A stretch of 46,235 bases of DNA. Source: Symbiodinium natans (Eukaryota > Sar > Dinophyceae > Suessiales > Symbiodiniaceae). The DNA is taken from positions 483,501-529,735 of the forward strand of contig CAJNDS010001524.1 in assembly GCA_905221605.1 (NCBI GenBank), in the 5' to 3' direction. A program made the position numbers and the translations under genes. Below are positions 37,701 to 45,115 of the stretch, piece by piece; position 1 is the first letter of the stretch; each line of letters starts with the position of its first letter. Below the pieces are notes generated by a model, which saw only the letters and a program-made list of their open reading frames with translations, was not told where the DNA came from and did not search any database.

Positions 37701-39459
37701 TTATGAGTTGGGACTACTCTTCCGTCCCCCTACCCTAAACTCTGAACCCTAAACCCTATGAACCAACTGGAGGACTCAAAGGGCTCAAGGTAAGAAGCCG
37801 CTCTCGTGGCCGCAGGGGAAGTGAGTCAGGCCGATCTGCCAGTCTGCATTTGACTGGGGCACCTTTCTCAGGGCCCACTCCTTGTTCTTCCCCCAGAACC
37901 TTGGCAGCCAGTAATACAGTAGCCATGTTACAGTCCAAGGGTACCCTCTTCTTAGGTTGGCTACGTTGAATAAAGGGATCCCAGAACCCTTTAAAAAGGC
38001 AGCAAAAGGGCACCACCGGGCTACCGAGGAGCTGTTGAAACCAGCTGTGGCAAGACTGCACATTCGCCGGGCCACCGATGGATGCACAAGAGGCCCCGGG
38101 GGGGTTGTGCTTGGCACCGCAGAGGTTGTGCTCCGGATCCTCCTCTGGGGACCTAGCATCCATGGCATTGCTGTCGATGGCGAAGATGTCAATGGAGAAG
38201 CCGGGGTACTCGACTCGCATGCTGTAGTATGGTGCTGGCATGATCCATCGGTTGCTGGCCCAAGTGTACGCAATCTGCTGGTCCCAGCCGTTGTTGAACT
38301 GCCGCCCTCCCCAGTCGTGGTTGCCCAGGACGCTGATCCAGGGCTTGTTGCTGAGGCCGGCACCCTGGTAGATGCCCTCGAAGATGGAGTCGAACTGATG
38401 CCGAGTCGTTGAGGTAATGCCGTGCATGGAGGCACCGCAATTCTCCTCGATGCCACCCCAGTAGAAGTTGTCGCCCACGTTGAGGATAAAGTCCGGATTC
38501 GCCTTGGAGGCCCGTGCCCTGAAGGCATTCGCAACCAGGATCTGTGGCTGCGTATCTACGCCTGGCACAAAGCCACAGCCCGGCACGCAGTGCTCGCCCT
38601 TGTGCTCTCCCCCATCGAAACCTTAGTAGCCCAGCAACCATATTATGATAAGGGCACCCTTTTTTTGGGTTGGTTACTTTATAAGGGAACCGAGAACCCA
38701 AAAAAAAAAGGGTAAAGGGTACCACTGGGCTACTAAGAAGCAGGCCACAAACTGGTCGTGGGAGCAGAGGAGCTCGGAATGTTGCTTGTTCCACCGCGTG
38801 CGTGGGAAGACGTGAGGACCCGGAGTCTGGCCACCCTTGTAGGCGATGATCCGCGGCCGGCACCCTGGGGTTGCATGCTGCGGAATGCACTCATTTGGGG
38901 GGTGCAGCGCTCCGTCCATGCCGCCCCAGTCGCCGATGGCGAAGAAGTGGGCCTCCCCGGTACGGCCCAACCTCAAAGCCGGCCACTCGATGCCGTTGTA
39001 CTGGAAGGGCGTGCTTGGGGGGCCCATGCTCCAGTGGGAGGTGTTCAAGATCGCCTTTGCCCGCGCGTTGAGTTGCAACTCGGAGACCGCACACTCTTCG
39101 CCTTGGTCTGGTAGCCCAGAAACCATCTCATAATGAGGGCACCCCCTTTTTTGGGGTTGGCTATTTTATAAGCGAGCCCCTGAACCAAAAAATAAGGGGT
39201 AAAGGGTATACCCCTGGGCGACCAAGTCGCTGTCGCACTCGTCATCTCGACTCAGAGTGCGCTGCTCCCAGCTGTCTTGGCCTAGACCCGGGAGTAGCCT
39301 AGGAATAAAAAGGGCGCCCCTTTCTTGGTTTTAAGGGGATTATAAGGGAACCCCAACCCTAAAAAAGGAAAAGGGGCCTACTTCCGGTTTTTAGTGGCTT
39401 TGTCCCATCCGGATTGCCAGTGCGAAGCCGAAAGCCAGCCTCCTTGCCGAGACAGCCAT
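34740..39459 (-). CDS. Purple (tartrate-resistant type) acid phosphatase, intron-rich
   Basis: Exons: 39459-39399, 39281-39231, 39101-38742, 38621-38033, 37899-37799, 37636-37523, 35341-35244, 35159-34981 and probably 34917-34740. All phases agree; about 517-576 aa. The N-terminus (MAVSARRLAFGFALAIR) resembles a weak signal peptide, suggesting secretion. All five metallophosphoesterase motifs are intact: GDWG (94-97), GDNFY (207-211), GNHDW (257-261), THFPC (379-383), GHRH (404-407). Downstream the family segment CIVTG/GGGGITSE spans the exon 6-7 join, and YGFYDFTVSKDKIFIES lies near the C-terminus. Such enzymes hydrolyse phosphomonoesters at a dinuclear metal centre, and in algae are linked to phosphate scavenging. 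Six introns use GC donors. Introns 1-4 are introners, intron 6 (35342-37522) is 2.2 kb and holds an AT-rich satellite, and introns 7 and 8 are mostly or wholly telomeric repeat. If intron 8 is retained the protein ends FRV at a TAG made by the repeat, near the usual family end; then 34917-34740 is 3' UTR. Confidence 0.93.
34918..34980 (-). repeat. 63-nt intron 8 made wholly of telomere-type repeat
   Basis: It opens GTTTAGGGTTTAGGG and ends GGGTTTGGGGTTTAG|C, with nothing but heptamer variants between. Removing it joins phase 2 to phase 2. Retaining it stops translation within 4 codons. This is the cleanest candidate for a repeat acting as an intron. Confidence 0.55.
35160..35243 (-). repeat. 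84-nt intron 7, telomere-type repeat with a normal 3' end
   Basis: It starts GTTCAGGGTTCAGGG, carries about nine heptamer variants, and ends GACTTCTTCAG|G. The flanking exons encode contiguous conserved phosphatase sequence, so excision is likely, although the 84 nt would keep the frame open. Confidence 0.7.
35540..36690. repeat. AT-rich degenerate short-period repeat inside phosphatase intron 6
   Basis: About 1.1 kb, far more AT-rich than its surroundings, made of diverged units around AATAGGAACCCTATTAAAAT, each about 30 bp. Open frames here (e.g. 36210-36479) are Lys/Asn/Ile-rich artefacts. No telomeric heptamer occurs within it. Confidence 0.85.
36570..37310. repeat. Repeated 300-bp module with inverted (CCAGAATT)n arms
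   Basis: CCCCATTA.AGTGAAC.GGAGTA begins similar modules at about 36577, 36697 and 36991. The last two continue through TCTGTCTCTAATTTCAAAAT to CGGCTCTCCGAATTTAGAAT. Both end in (CCAGAATT)n, a central TTTTTCAGGGGCCCCCAG, and inverted (CTGGAATT)n, giving large cruciform-capable palindromes at 36856-36975 and 37156-37300. Confidence 0.85.
37376..37440. repeat. (TA)n tract within phosphatase intron 6
   Basis: Two (TA)n runs of 18-22 nt flanked by a G12 run and GGTAGCA on the left and TACCTA on the right. Similar TA cores flanked by GGTAC-type ends occur at 24170-24225 and 35443-35475. Confidence 0.9.
37900..38032 (-). mobile_element. Introner, phosphatase intron 4 (133 bp)
   Basis: It starts GCTCCTCGGTAGCCCGGTGG and ends GGCTGCCAAG before GTTCT. 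Internal AGCCAACCTAAG and GAGGGTACCCTT match the other copies; termini are diverged inverted repeats. This is the most decayed copy: one reading frame stays open through it. Confidence 0.85.
38622..38741 (-). mobile_element. Introner, phosphatase intron 3 (120 bp)
   Basis: Donor T|GCTTC, then TTAGTAGCCCAGTGGTACCC, the core TTCCCTTATAAAGTAACCAA and AAAAAAAGGGTGCCC, then CTGGGCTACTAAG|GTTTC. The ends are 11-bp perfect inverted repeats (TTAGTAGCCCA / TGGGCTACTAA, with one base at the junction). Sequence at the donor (GCTTC) is echoed after the acceptor (GTTTC). Confidence 0.9.
39102..39230 (-). mobile_element. Introner, phosphatase intron 2 (129 bp)
   Basis: Donor A|GCGACTTGGTCGCCCAGG; core CTCGCTTATAAAATAGCCAA and AAAAAAGGGGGTGCC; end TCTGGGCTACCAGACCAAG|GCGAAG. 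GCGA is repeated at both splice sites. Clearly homologous to intron 3. Confidence 0.88.
39282..39398 (-). mobile_element. Introner, phosphatase intron 1 (117 bp), second subfamily
   Basis: Donor A|GCCACTAAAAACCGG; core GGGTTCCCTTATAATCCCC; end TTTATTCCTAGGCTACTC..TCTAG|GCCAAG. GCCA is repeated at both splice sites. On plus it reads GAGTAGCCTAGGAATAAAAA, matching 29627-29702 and 42798-42900. Confidence 0.85.
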
Positions 39460-39583
39460 GGCCACGGAAAATTTTCAAGCGCTTGCTCAAAAGAGGAGAT
39501 AGTAACGATTCGCGTTCTTGAGCCTACAGTGCAGAAGAATCGCAGAGGCTGCGCACGAGCCCAGGCGGCTTGAACAGAATACC

Positions 39584-39684
39584 TGGGTAGTTCTCTGAGT
39601 TTGGGTCTCTTTTTGGGACCCCCTATGTCGTACGGCGCCCTTTTTATGAGGACCCAAAAAGGGACCCGAATTTAGAGAACTGCC
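39584..39684. mobile_element. Family C element copy 2
   Basis: GGGTAGTTCTCT at left and AGAGAACTGCCC at right are inverted repeats (11 of 12). Subterminal GGGTCTCTTTTTGGGACCC and GACCCAAAAAGGGACCC add symmetry. It lies just upstream of the phosphatase start, between it and exon 39760-39701. Confidence 0.8.
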
Positions 39685-39700
39685 CATCTGGAACGTGCGT

Positions 39701-39760
39701 TTAGGGTTCCGCCTCGCGGGTCTTCAACAGATCGGCGACAGTGTCGTCGTGCCTCACCAG
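39701..39760 (-). CDS. Exon of an upstream minus-strand gene
   Basis: TTCTGAG| then LVRHDDTVADLLKTREAEP, with TAA formed by a short telomeric remnant; a GA donor after TREA is an alternative. Could also be a 5' exon of the phosphatase transcript, but no phase link is evident. 39765-40330 shows only a weak plus frame. Confidence 0.5.
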   Translation of the reverse strand: MVRHDDTVADLLKTREAEP

Positions 39761-40456
39761 CTCAGAAAACCCATTCTTGGTAAACACAACCCCCAGAACC
39801 CTCAAAATTCAACCCTCAACCATTGATGCAGTCTGTTATCTTACTTTCAGGCGAACACAGCGTACAACTAACAAAGCATTCAAAGAGATAGTAAAACAAA
39901 TGGGCCGAACATGGCTGTGCGACAGCCAAGCTTGCCTAGAGAAATCTGACACCGTGCAGTCGGTGAAAAGAGCTAAGCTACCAAAAGACTGCACATGAAA
40001 AGCTCTCATCAACACCTACTGCTAAGGGCTGCGCGAGAACAAAATTGCAAATAGAAAGAAACCTATCAGAGCAAGAAGACTCTCATGTGCAATATGAAGC
40101 ACATGTGAGGGGTGCCGTGCCGTCAGCACAGTTGCAACTGCAGGCCTCTTGGCAGGTAACACAAGGGAACAAAGGGGTTGCAAGTTACGATAAGTGCGTT
40201 ACAAGAGGTTCGATGATTAGTGGATATCCCATGTACAGATCCTTCCTAAAATGTCCTTGATACTAAAGGGAGCGAAAGACAAGTGACCCCAGAATCGATC
40301 TGAAAACCCATACGACGTAACCTAAACACGAAGACAGTCCAAGCAGGGTTTAGGGTCTAGGGTTTTTAGGGTTTAGGGTTTAGGGTTTAGGGTTTAGGGT
40401 TTAGGGTTTAGGGTTTAGGGTTTAGGGTTTAGGGTTTAGGGTTTAGGGTTTAGGGT

Positions 40457-40551
40457 TTAGGGCCCTGGAGAGTGTTGACAGCTGGTGCCTTCGACGCGGG
40501 TGCCTCTGGCGCTCTTCCCCAGGTAGGAACAAGCCTGAGCCGCGCGGTTGG
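40457..40551 (-). CDS. Exon ending in telomeric repeat
   Basis: CTTTAG| then NRAAQACSYLGKSARGTRV, EGTSCQHSP. TAA of the first CCCTAAA unit ends the frame (40457-40459), or a donor lies at SP|. Inverted AAGTACCCC/GGGGTACTT at about 40591/40632 marks a possible element downstream. Confidence 0.5.
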
Positions 40552-40913
40552 CTAAAGAAGCTGCAGCTCAAGCCCTGAGAAACACCTCCCAAGTACCCCT
40601 CGAAAAGGGCCGCCGTTTAGCTTAGTCGGGGGTACTTCGAGGGATCGAGAAACATCCCGGTGACTTCAAGGCCATTGCGGGTAGTATAGGGTACCGAATT
40701 CCCTTGTTCCTTACTCAGAGCCAGTAAGTTTAGGGTTTAGGATTGGATCTTAAATATGGGCCCTCCCAGAATTGCAGACTCTGCACATAAATCGGAACTC
40801 TGTCACACTGACATCCACATTTAACCGTAGGCTTCTTAAGTTACATTCTTGTTCGCACCAGCTCTCAACGGCCCAGAAGCCAATGTGAGCGGTTCGCGCC
40901 GCCTTGCCGAAGC

Positions 40914-41138
40914 TCATGGCCCTCTCTGGAAGTTCTCTATGGGCCGCGCTAGATGCGAAACGGGGCTTATAGGGATCCGGCTCTGAGGATTCGGCGGGTC
41001 AGGGTTCACGGGGGTTGAGAAGTGCCCGTGCAATACAAGTAGAATGAGGTTCTCACTGGGCATCCTCATCCAAGAGCCCTGCGGGTGTGTGGGGCAGACT
41101 TGCAGAGTTGTCAAGGGCCGGAGATGCGGAGGCTTCAG
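40914..41138 (-). CDS. Terminal exon, 74 aa plus stop
   Basis: TTTCGCAG| then LKPPHLRPLTTLQVCPTHP, QGSWMRMPSENLILLVLHG, HFSTPVNPDPPNPQSRIP and IENFQRGP, TGA. It does not depend on telomeric sequence. Pro-rich, unrecognised. Confidence 0.55.
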   Translation of the reverse strand: MKPPHLRPLTTLQVCPTHPQGSWMRMPSENLILLVLHGHFSTPVNPDPPNPQSRIPISPVSHLARPIENFQRGP

Positions 41139-41174
41139 CTGCGAAATGTGGGCTTAGGGTTTAGGGTTTAGGGT

Positions 41175-41288
41175 TTAGGTTGCCGCACCACGGATATTTC
41201 TAGTCCCTCTCCTGACTCGGCATGACGGCTGCGCTGCGGAGCGCAGATCACGACTTGTGCCGTGCAACAGGGAGCCGCGGGGAATCAT
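41175..41288 (-). CDS. Basic 37-aa ORF or first exon
   Basis: MIPRGSLLHGTSRDLRSAA, QPSCRVRRGTRNIRGAAT, stop TAA from telomeric repeat. An ATG start is plausible. It would precede 41138-40914 on the same strand; with a donor near its end it could be exon 1 of that gene. Also on minus, 41480-41530 reads VSRVETWPCK. Confidence 0.4.
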   Translation of the reverse strand: MIPRGSLLHGTSRDLRSAAQPSCRVRRGTRNIRGAAT

Positions 41289-41809
41289 GAGGGAATGGGG
41301 ATAGTGTTGAAACAAAACATTGGGGGGGGCGGGGGGGGGGTGGGGGGGATCGGTTTAGGGTTTAGGGTTTAGGGTTTAGGGTTTAGGGTTTAGGGTTTAG
41401 GGTTTAGGGTTTAGGGTTTAGGGTTTAGGGGTTAGGGGTTAGGGGTTAGGGGTTAGGGTTTAGTTCGGGGGTCAGGGTGGCAGATTCCGGGTGCACCAAA
41501 CTTGCATGGCCAGGTCTCCACGCGGGACACCCCAAAACCCTAAATTCTAGACCCATGCTAGGAAGCCCCCCCCCATAAAAGGGGATAAAGGGCTGGGCTT
41601 ACGGTCAATTAGCTGCAGTAAGTGGGTTTGTAGTGGGCTTAGGTTTGCGGTTTAGGGGGTTGCAGGGGGCTTCGGGGGGGGTTCGGGAGGGCTTCGGGGG
41701 TCTAGGGTCCGCTTTTAGGCAGTCTGGCGTTTGCAGCGCTTTTGGAGGTAACCTCCGCAAGCAATCAGGGTTTAGGGTTCTTGGGGTTTGCAGGACAGGG
41801 AGGAACCGA

Positions 41810-42530
41810 ACCGCGAACCGACGAACCGGGTCAAATGAACCGCACGAACCGCCAATCACCGAACTGCGAACCAGAACTCGGCCCGGGACACTCCCATGGG
41901 TTTAGGGTTCAGGGCAGTCAATAGGGCCTATAGGGCGCCCCCCTTCCCGAAGAGTTCAAGGTCGAGTGTTCGGCGGCAAAAACTCCAAAAATGCACTTTT
42001 GAACTTTGAAACCCTCCACCCCCCGCCCACGTCCTCCATCCCGATGGGGCCAAGAGTTCAACAACACTCCAGTGGGCCAAGAAAAGAGCTCAACAGAGCC
42101 CATTTTTGAGTTGCTTGAGCGAGATAAAGAGCAGGGACTGCTGGAGACTGGAAATGAAAGCTCCTGACGGATTGGTTTGCGTTAACTTATATCTGCCTAA
42201 CCCCCCCCCCCCATGGTTGCTTGCAGAATCCCTACCTTGCCTTTGGGACAACAGGAACAGAACTTGAAAATGGAAATCCGGACGTTCAACGTGCCCGCAG
42301 CCATTTTCGAGGCCTAAGGTATCCCAACAGCAACAACCAACAGAAAATTGGTATGGAATTGCTCTGCCGTGGACCTACCCCCGAGCCCACCTCCATATGC
42401 AAAAGTGGATGATGGTTGCACTTGGAACCCCACGACATCTCGTTCTCATCAACCTCCGCGAACCGCGCGAACCGACGAACCGCGTATGGCGAACCGAACC
42501 GAAGATTCGAAGCCCGAAGCCGAACCGAAC
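41810..42530. repeat. Two tracts rich in CGAACCG
   Basis: 41812-41875 and 42468-42530 carry repeated GAACCG(A/C) units (e.g. GCGAACCGACGAACCG), about 650 bp apart. The second tract is read through in frame by the ORF at 42227-42674. Confidence 0.75.
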
Positions 42531-42674
42531 AGGCCCCTTCCTGGCTTCGGGTTTAGGGCACCTGCACCTCCCAAACGGCTTCATGTTCTATTTTTCCACT
42601 GTCATGGGGTCGAGCAGAGGATGTTCTCTCGCAGAATCTGGCGTTCGCAAACCGCCCTGGCAGGGACAGATTGA
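42227..42674 (+). CDS. Exon(s) after a C14 tract, unrecognised
   Basis: C14 then GGTTGCTTGCAG| opens NPYLAFGTTGTELENGNP, DVQRARSHFRGLR. After a probable intron or frame change, a second plus frame reads DLPPSPPPYAKVDDGCTWN and on to PEAEPNRPLPGFGF, to a TGA near 42674. The first segment is clear coding; how the two connect is not. Unrecognised. Confidence 0.5.
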
Positions 42675-42797
42675 GGGTTGAAGGCGCTGAACCCTACACC
42701 CCTATAAGCCTATACCCCACAACCCTATAAACCTATGACATATAACCCCAGAACCCTATAGCCCTATGTAGACAGCCAATGAAGCAGCCACTTGGCT

Positions 42798-42900
42798 CCC
42801 CAGTAGCCTAGGAACAAAAAGGGTGCCTTGTCTTCTCTGAGATCCTAACCCTTCGAAAGGCAAAAAATAATGAGAGCACTGCTGGGCATCCTAGCCTAGT
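42798..42900. mobile_element. Introner-family element, TAGCCTAGGAA subfamily
   Basis: CCCAGTAGCCTAGGAACAAA and AAGGGTGCC at left, GGGCATCCTAGCCTAG at right. Homologous to 39282-39398 and 29627-29702. Flanking exons are not identified. Confidence 0.6.
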
Positions 42901-43055
42901 TTGGGGCTTACCACTGCACCCCAGGAAGGCCTGGTGCTACTCTACAGCTGACTCCCCTTCGCTTACACACATTCTGGTATCTCCTGGGTCGCCTTACTCC
43001 ATGGCAACGTGTGGGCAATAAGCTCAACCTTAAACGAGGACGATTTTTTGCGCAG

Positions 43056-43164
43056 GAAAAACTTCCCAAGATTAGGCATTCACACCCCCAACCGTCCTCA
43101 GCCAATGAAAACGATGCGAGTCACCCAAAACTGTGAGAACACGATCAAGACTTGTTTTCTGTAG
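43056..43164 (+). CDS. Terminal exon, 35 aa plus stop
   Basis: TTTTTTGCGCAG|G then KNFPRLGIHTPNRPQPMK, TMRVTQNCENTIKTCFL, TAG. Good acceptor with a T tract. Unrecognised. Confidence 0.5.
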
Positions 43165-43296
43165 AGTATATGGGTTTGTAGGGCTCATAGGGAAAACCCT
43201 ATAAGCCATAAACACCATTAACTCCTGTGAACCCTTGAACCCTATAAACCCTGTGAACCCGAAGAACCCGATAAGTCCTAAACGTTACAAGCCCTT

Positions 43297-43482
43297 CTAA
43301 ACCCTAAAACCCTGAAACCCAAAAAACCCCATGAACCCTAAGAACCCTGTAAACCCATACAAGATTGGATGGGAGCTTATCAGACCCACCAGGCCAGTCG
43401 CGAGCCTGCGCACGTCACTTTCAAGGCCTGGCAGCGACTTTGCGATTTGGTCGCGTGGCTTTGGGGGGACAAAGCGGTTCAA
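43297..43482 (-). CDS. Exon open on both strands, minus preferred
   Basis: Minus reads NRFVPPKPRDQIAKSLPGL, ESDVRRLATGLVGLISSH. Plus reads IGWELIRPTRPVASLRTS. The minus version has the more natural amphipathic pattern. The 3' part enters degenerate telomeric repeat. Confidence 0.45.
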   Translation of the reverse strand: MNRFVPPKPRDQIAKSLPGLESDVRRLATGLVGLISSHPILYGFTGFLGFMGFFGFQGFRV

Positions 43483-43604
43483 GGGGCGCTTAGGGGGCTT
43501 CAGGGCTCAGGGTTTGGGGTCTATGGGGTTTAAGGCTTTAGGGCTCTAGGGCGGTTTCTAGGGACCTCGGGCATAGGGGGCTTGCGCACTCAACGCCCCT
43601 GCGT

Positions 43605-43852
43605 ATGGCAGCAGGAAGGTCAGCCAAGAAGTTTCGCAGAAGAATCCGAAACCCCGGATTCTTCGAACGTTAGAGACCATCAATCCGGCTGCCTTCCGGA
43701 ATCTTCCGGACAGGGGTACCGGACAGGGGGGAGGTTGCTTGTGCTTGCAGTCCTTCTTACTTTGCCCAGCCTTCTACAAGGATCAAGATATTTTCAGGCC
43801 AATCCTAGTACCACCGGTACCCCAAGAAGGCTCAAGGCCACCTGGCTACTAA
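43605..43852 (+). CDS. Plus-strand coding pieces ending in a stop
   Basis: 43605-43670 reads MAAGRSAKKFRRRIRNPGF. 43751-43852 (CTTGCAG|) reads SFLLCPAFYKDQDIFRPI, LVPPVPQEGSRPPGY, TAA. They are in different frames; a third, longer plus frame spans both. The last exon is the best supported part. Confidence 0.45.
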
Positions 43853-43918
43853 GTGCCTCTACCCGAAACCCTGCACCCTGAACCCTGAACCCTAAACTCT
43901 AAACCGCGGAGGCCCGGC

Positions 43919-44020
43919 CTTCAGAAGCTTTGTCTGGCAGTGCCCACACGTGCAACTCTGTGGCGACCTGGGCACGGGAGTGCCAGTCTCTGGACCCCAA
44001 AAGTCTCCCAGCCAAAAGTC
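43919..44020 (-). CDS. Cys/His-containing exon, 34 codons
   Basis: CTCCAG| then DFWLGDFWGPETGTPVPR, SPQSCTCGHCQTKLLK, and a GC donor (AAG|GCCGGG). CxCxxC suggests a zinc-binding or disulphide-rich domain by inference. Strong codon character. Confidence 0.6.
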
Positions 44021-44039
44021 CTGGAGGACCTCCTAAACC

Positions 44040-44190
44040 CTAAGACCTAAACCCTAAACCCTAAACCCTAAACCCTAAACCCTAAGCCCTAAGCCCTAAG
44101 CCCTAAGCCCTAAGCCCTAAGCCCTAAGCCCTAAGCCCTAAGCCCTAAGCCCTAAGCCCTAAGCCCTAAGCCTAAGCCCTAAACCCTAAC
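44040..44190. repeat. CCCTAAG-type array
   Basis: Some five CCCTAAA units turn abruptly into about 13 uniform CCCTAAG units (44085-44175). The array at 20581-20665 uses the same variant. Confidence 0.95.
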
Positions 44191-44331
44191 CCTAAGCCCT
44201 GCTGGGGCTGCGGGTATAGGATTTAATTTAAGTCTTAAAAGGCCTCGGGCCTAGGGTCTGCCTCCTTCACCACCTAAACCCTAAACCCTAAACCCTAAAC
44301 CCTAAACCCTAAACCCTAAACCCTTGTGACC

Positions 44332-44409
44332 CTAAGATGGCTCCACGCCAGGCGGCGTGACGAACGCGACGTCGAACTCGCTCCTCAGCCAGATGGCCGC
44401 AAGGCCCAT
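44332..44409 (-). CDS. Short exon or ORF, 25 aa
   Basis: MGLAAIWLRSEFDVAFVTP, PGVEPS, TAG (or donor before it). The initial Met may be internal, with AG at an uncertain place. CCCTAAA on the left and TTTAGGG on the right. Confidence 0.5.
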   Translation of the reverse strand: MGLAAIWLRSEFDVAFVTPPGVEPS

Positions 44410-44502
44410 TGTGAATTTAGGGTTTAGGGTCACAAGGGTTTAGGGTTTAGGGTTTAGGGTTCAGGGTTTAGGGTTTAGGGTTCAGGGTTTCGGGTTTAGG
44501 GT

Positions 44503-44574
44503 TTAGGGCTTCAGCAACTTCGTCAGGAGCTCAGAAGCCTGGGCGAGGCTAGCAAGCGTTCCGTTCATGGGCAC
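44503..44574 (-). CDS. Helical exon ending in telomeric stop
   Basis: CTTAG| then VPMNGTLASLAQASELLTK, LLKP and TAA from CCCTAAA. If spliced, the donor precedes the repeat. Likely upstream of 44409-44332 in the same gene. 44600-44900 is open on both strands without a clear choice. Confidence 0.5.
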   Translation of the reverse strand: MPMNGTLASLAQASELLTKLLKP

Positions 44575-45013
44575 CTAAGATCGGGATCATCCACCCTGCT
44601 AGAACCCCTATGAATAAGGTACCTAGAATTTATGAAGACCACACACCCGAAAAAAAATGTCTCAAGAGCTCAGGAATCAGGTCTTTGGGCCCTGAGACGC
44701 TCAAAGCTTCGGACATACATTAAATCGAGGCTTTGGGGATTCAGACGGCCGGAGTTCATCCTAAGCTCTGAAGAATCCAAGGCGTGATCCATATATGCAC
44801 TTCCAAAAAAAGAGGTACCGAACAAACCTCCAAGGACCATAACCCTTGTTCTAAGAAGTCCCTCCCAACAGGGGCCCATGCTGGGGAACGCCCCTTAAAC
44901 CCTAAACCTCAAACCCCAAACCCTAAACCCTAAACCCTAAACCCTAAACCTTAAACCCTAAACCCTAGAACCTCAACCCTAAACCCTAAACCCTAAAGCC
45001 TAAACCCGAAACC

Positions 45014-45115
45014 CTAACCCCCCACCCCCAGTTTCCTGCATCCTAAGCTGCTCCCTAAGTCCCAGACCCAGATGCGCGGTGCGAAAACGTCCCACTCGCA
45101 TCCTTCGCAGTCCAC
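45014..45115 (-). CDS. FkbM-like methyltransferase fragment
   Basis: AGCACAG| then VDCEGCEWDVFAPRIWVWD, followed by LGSSLGCRKLG and TAG. D-CEG-EW is the conserved acidic loop of FkbM-family SAM-dependent methyltransferases. Only this segment is visible, so the call is tentative. A second minus-strand frame and the plus strand are also open over part of it. Confidence 0.45.
   Translation of the reverse strand: MDCEGCEWDVFAPRIWVWDLGSSLGCRKLGVGG

Larger units (their letters stand above)
182..45015. repeat. Dispersed telomere-type heptamer arrays (TTTAGGG / CCCTAAA), about 70 blocks
   Basis: Blocks of 2 to about 30 units in both orientations fill much of the non-coding sequence. Larger ones: 741-832, 1240-1333, 1455-1565, 6170-6285, 7352-7450, 9384-9448, 9547-9613, 11753-11857, 13303-13385, 16536-16675, 17873-17942, 19684-19766, 28000-28173, 28676-28763, 30982-31111, 31950-32070, 32184-32397, 32500-32584, 33341-33430, 40347-40462, 41352-41460, 44270-44323. 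Local variants (TTTGGGG, CCCTAAG, CCCCTAAA, CCCCTGAAA, CCCGAAA) are homogenised within a block. Because blocks alternate with plausible exons and change orientation, this is not a chromosome end. Many blocks can be placed inside introns of the genes below. Confidence 0.97.

Noticed and set aside
37756-38586. A single 276-aa phosphatase ORF without introns
   Set aside because: The frame passes through an introner (37900-38032) and then leaves the conserved sequence; the conserved continuation is in another frame after the acceptor at 37899.
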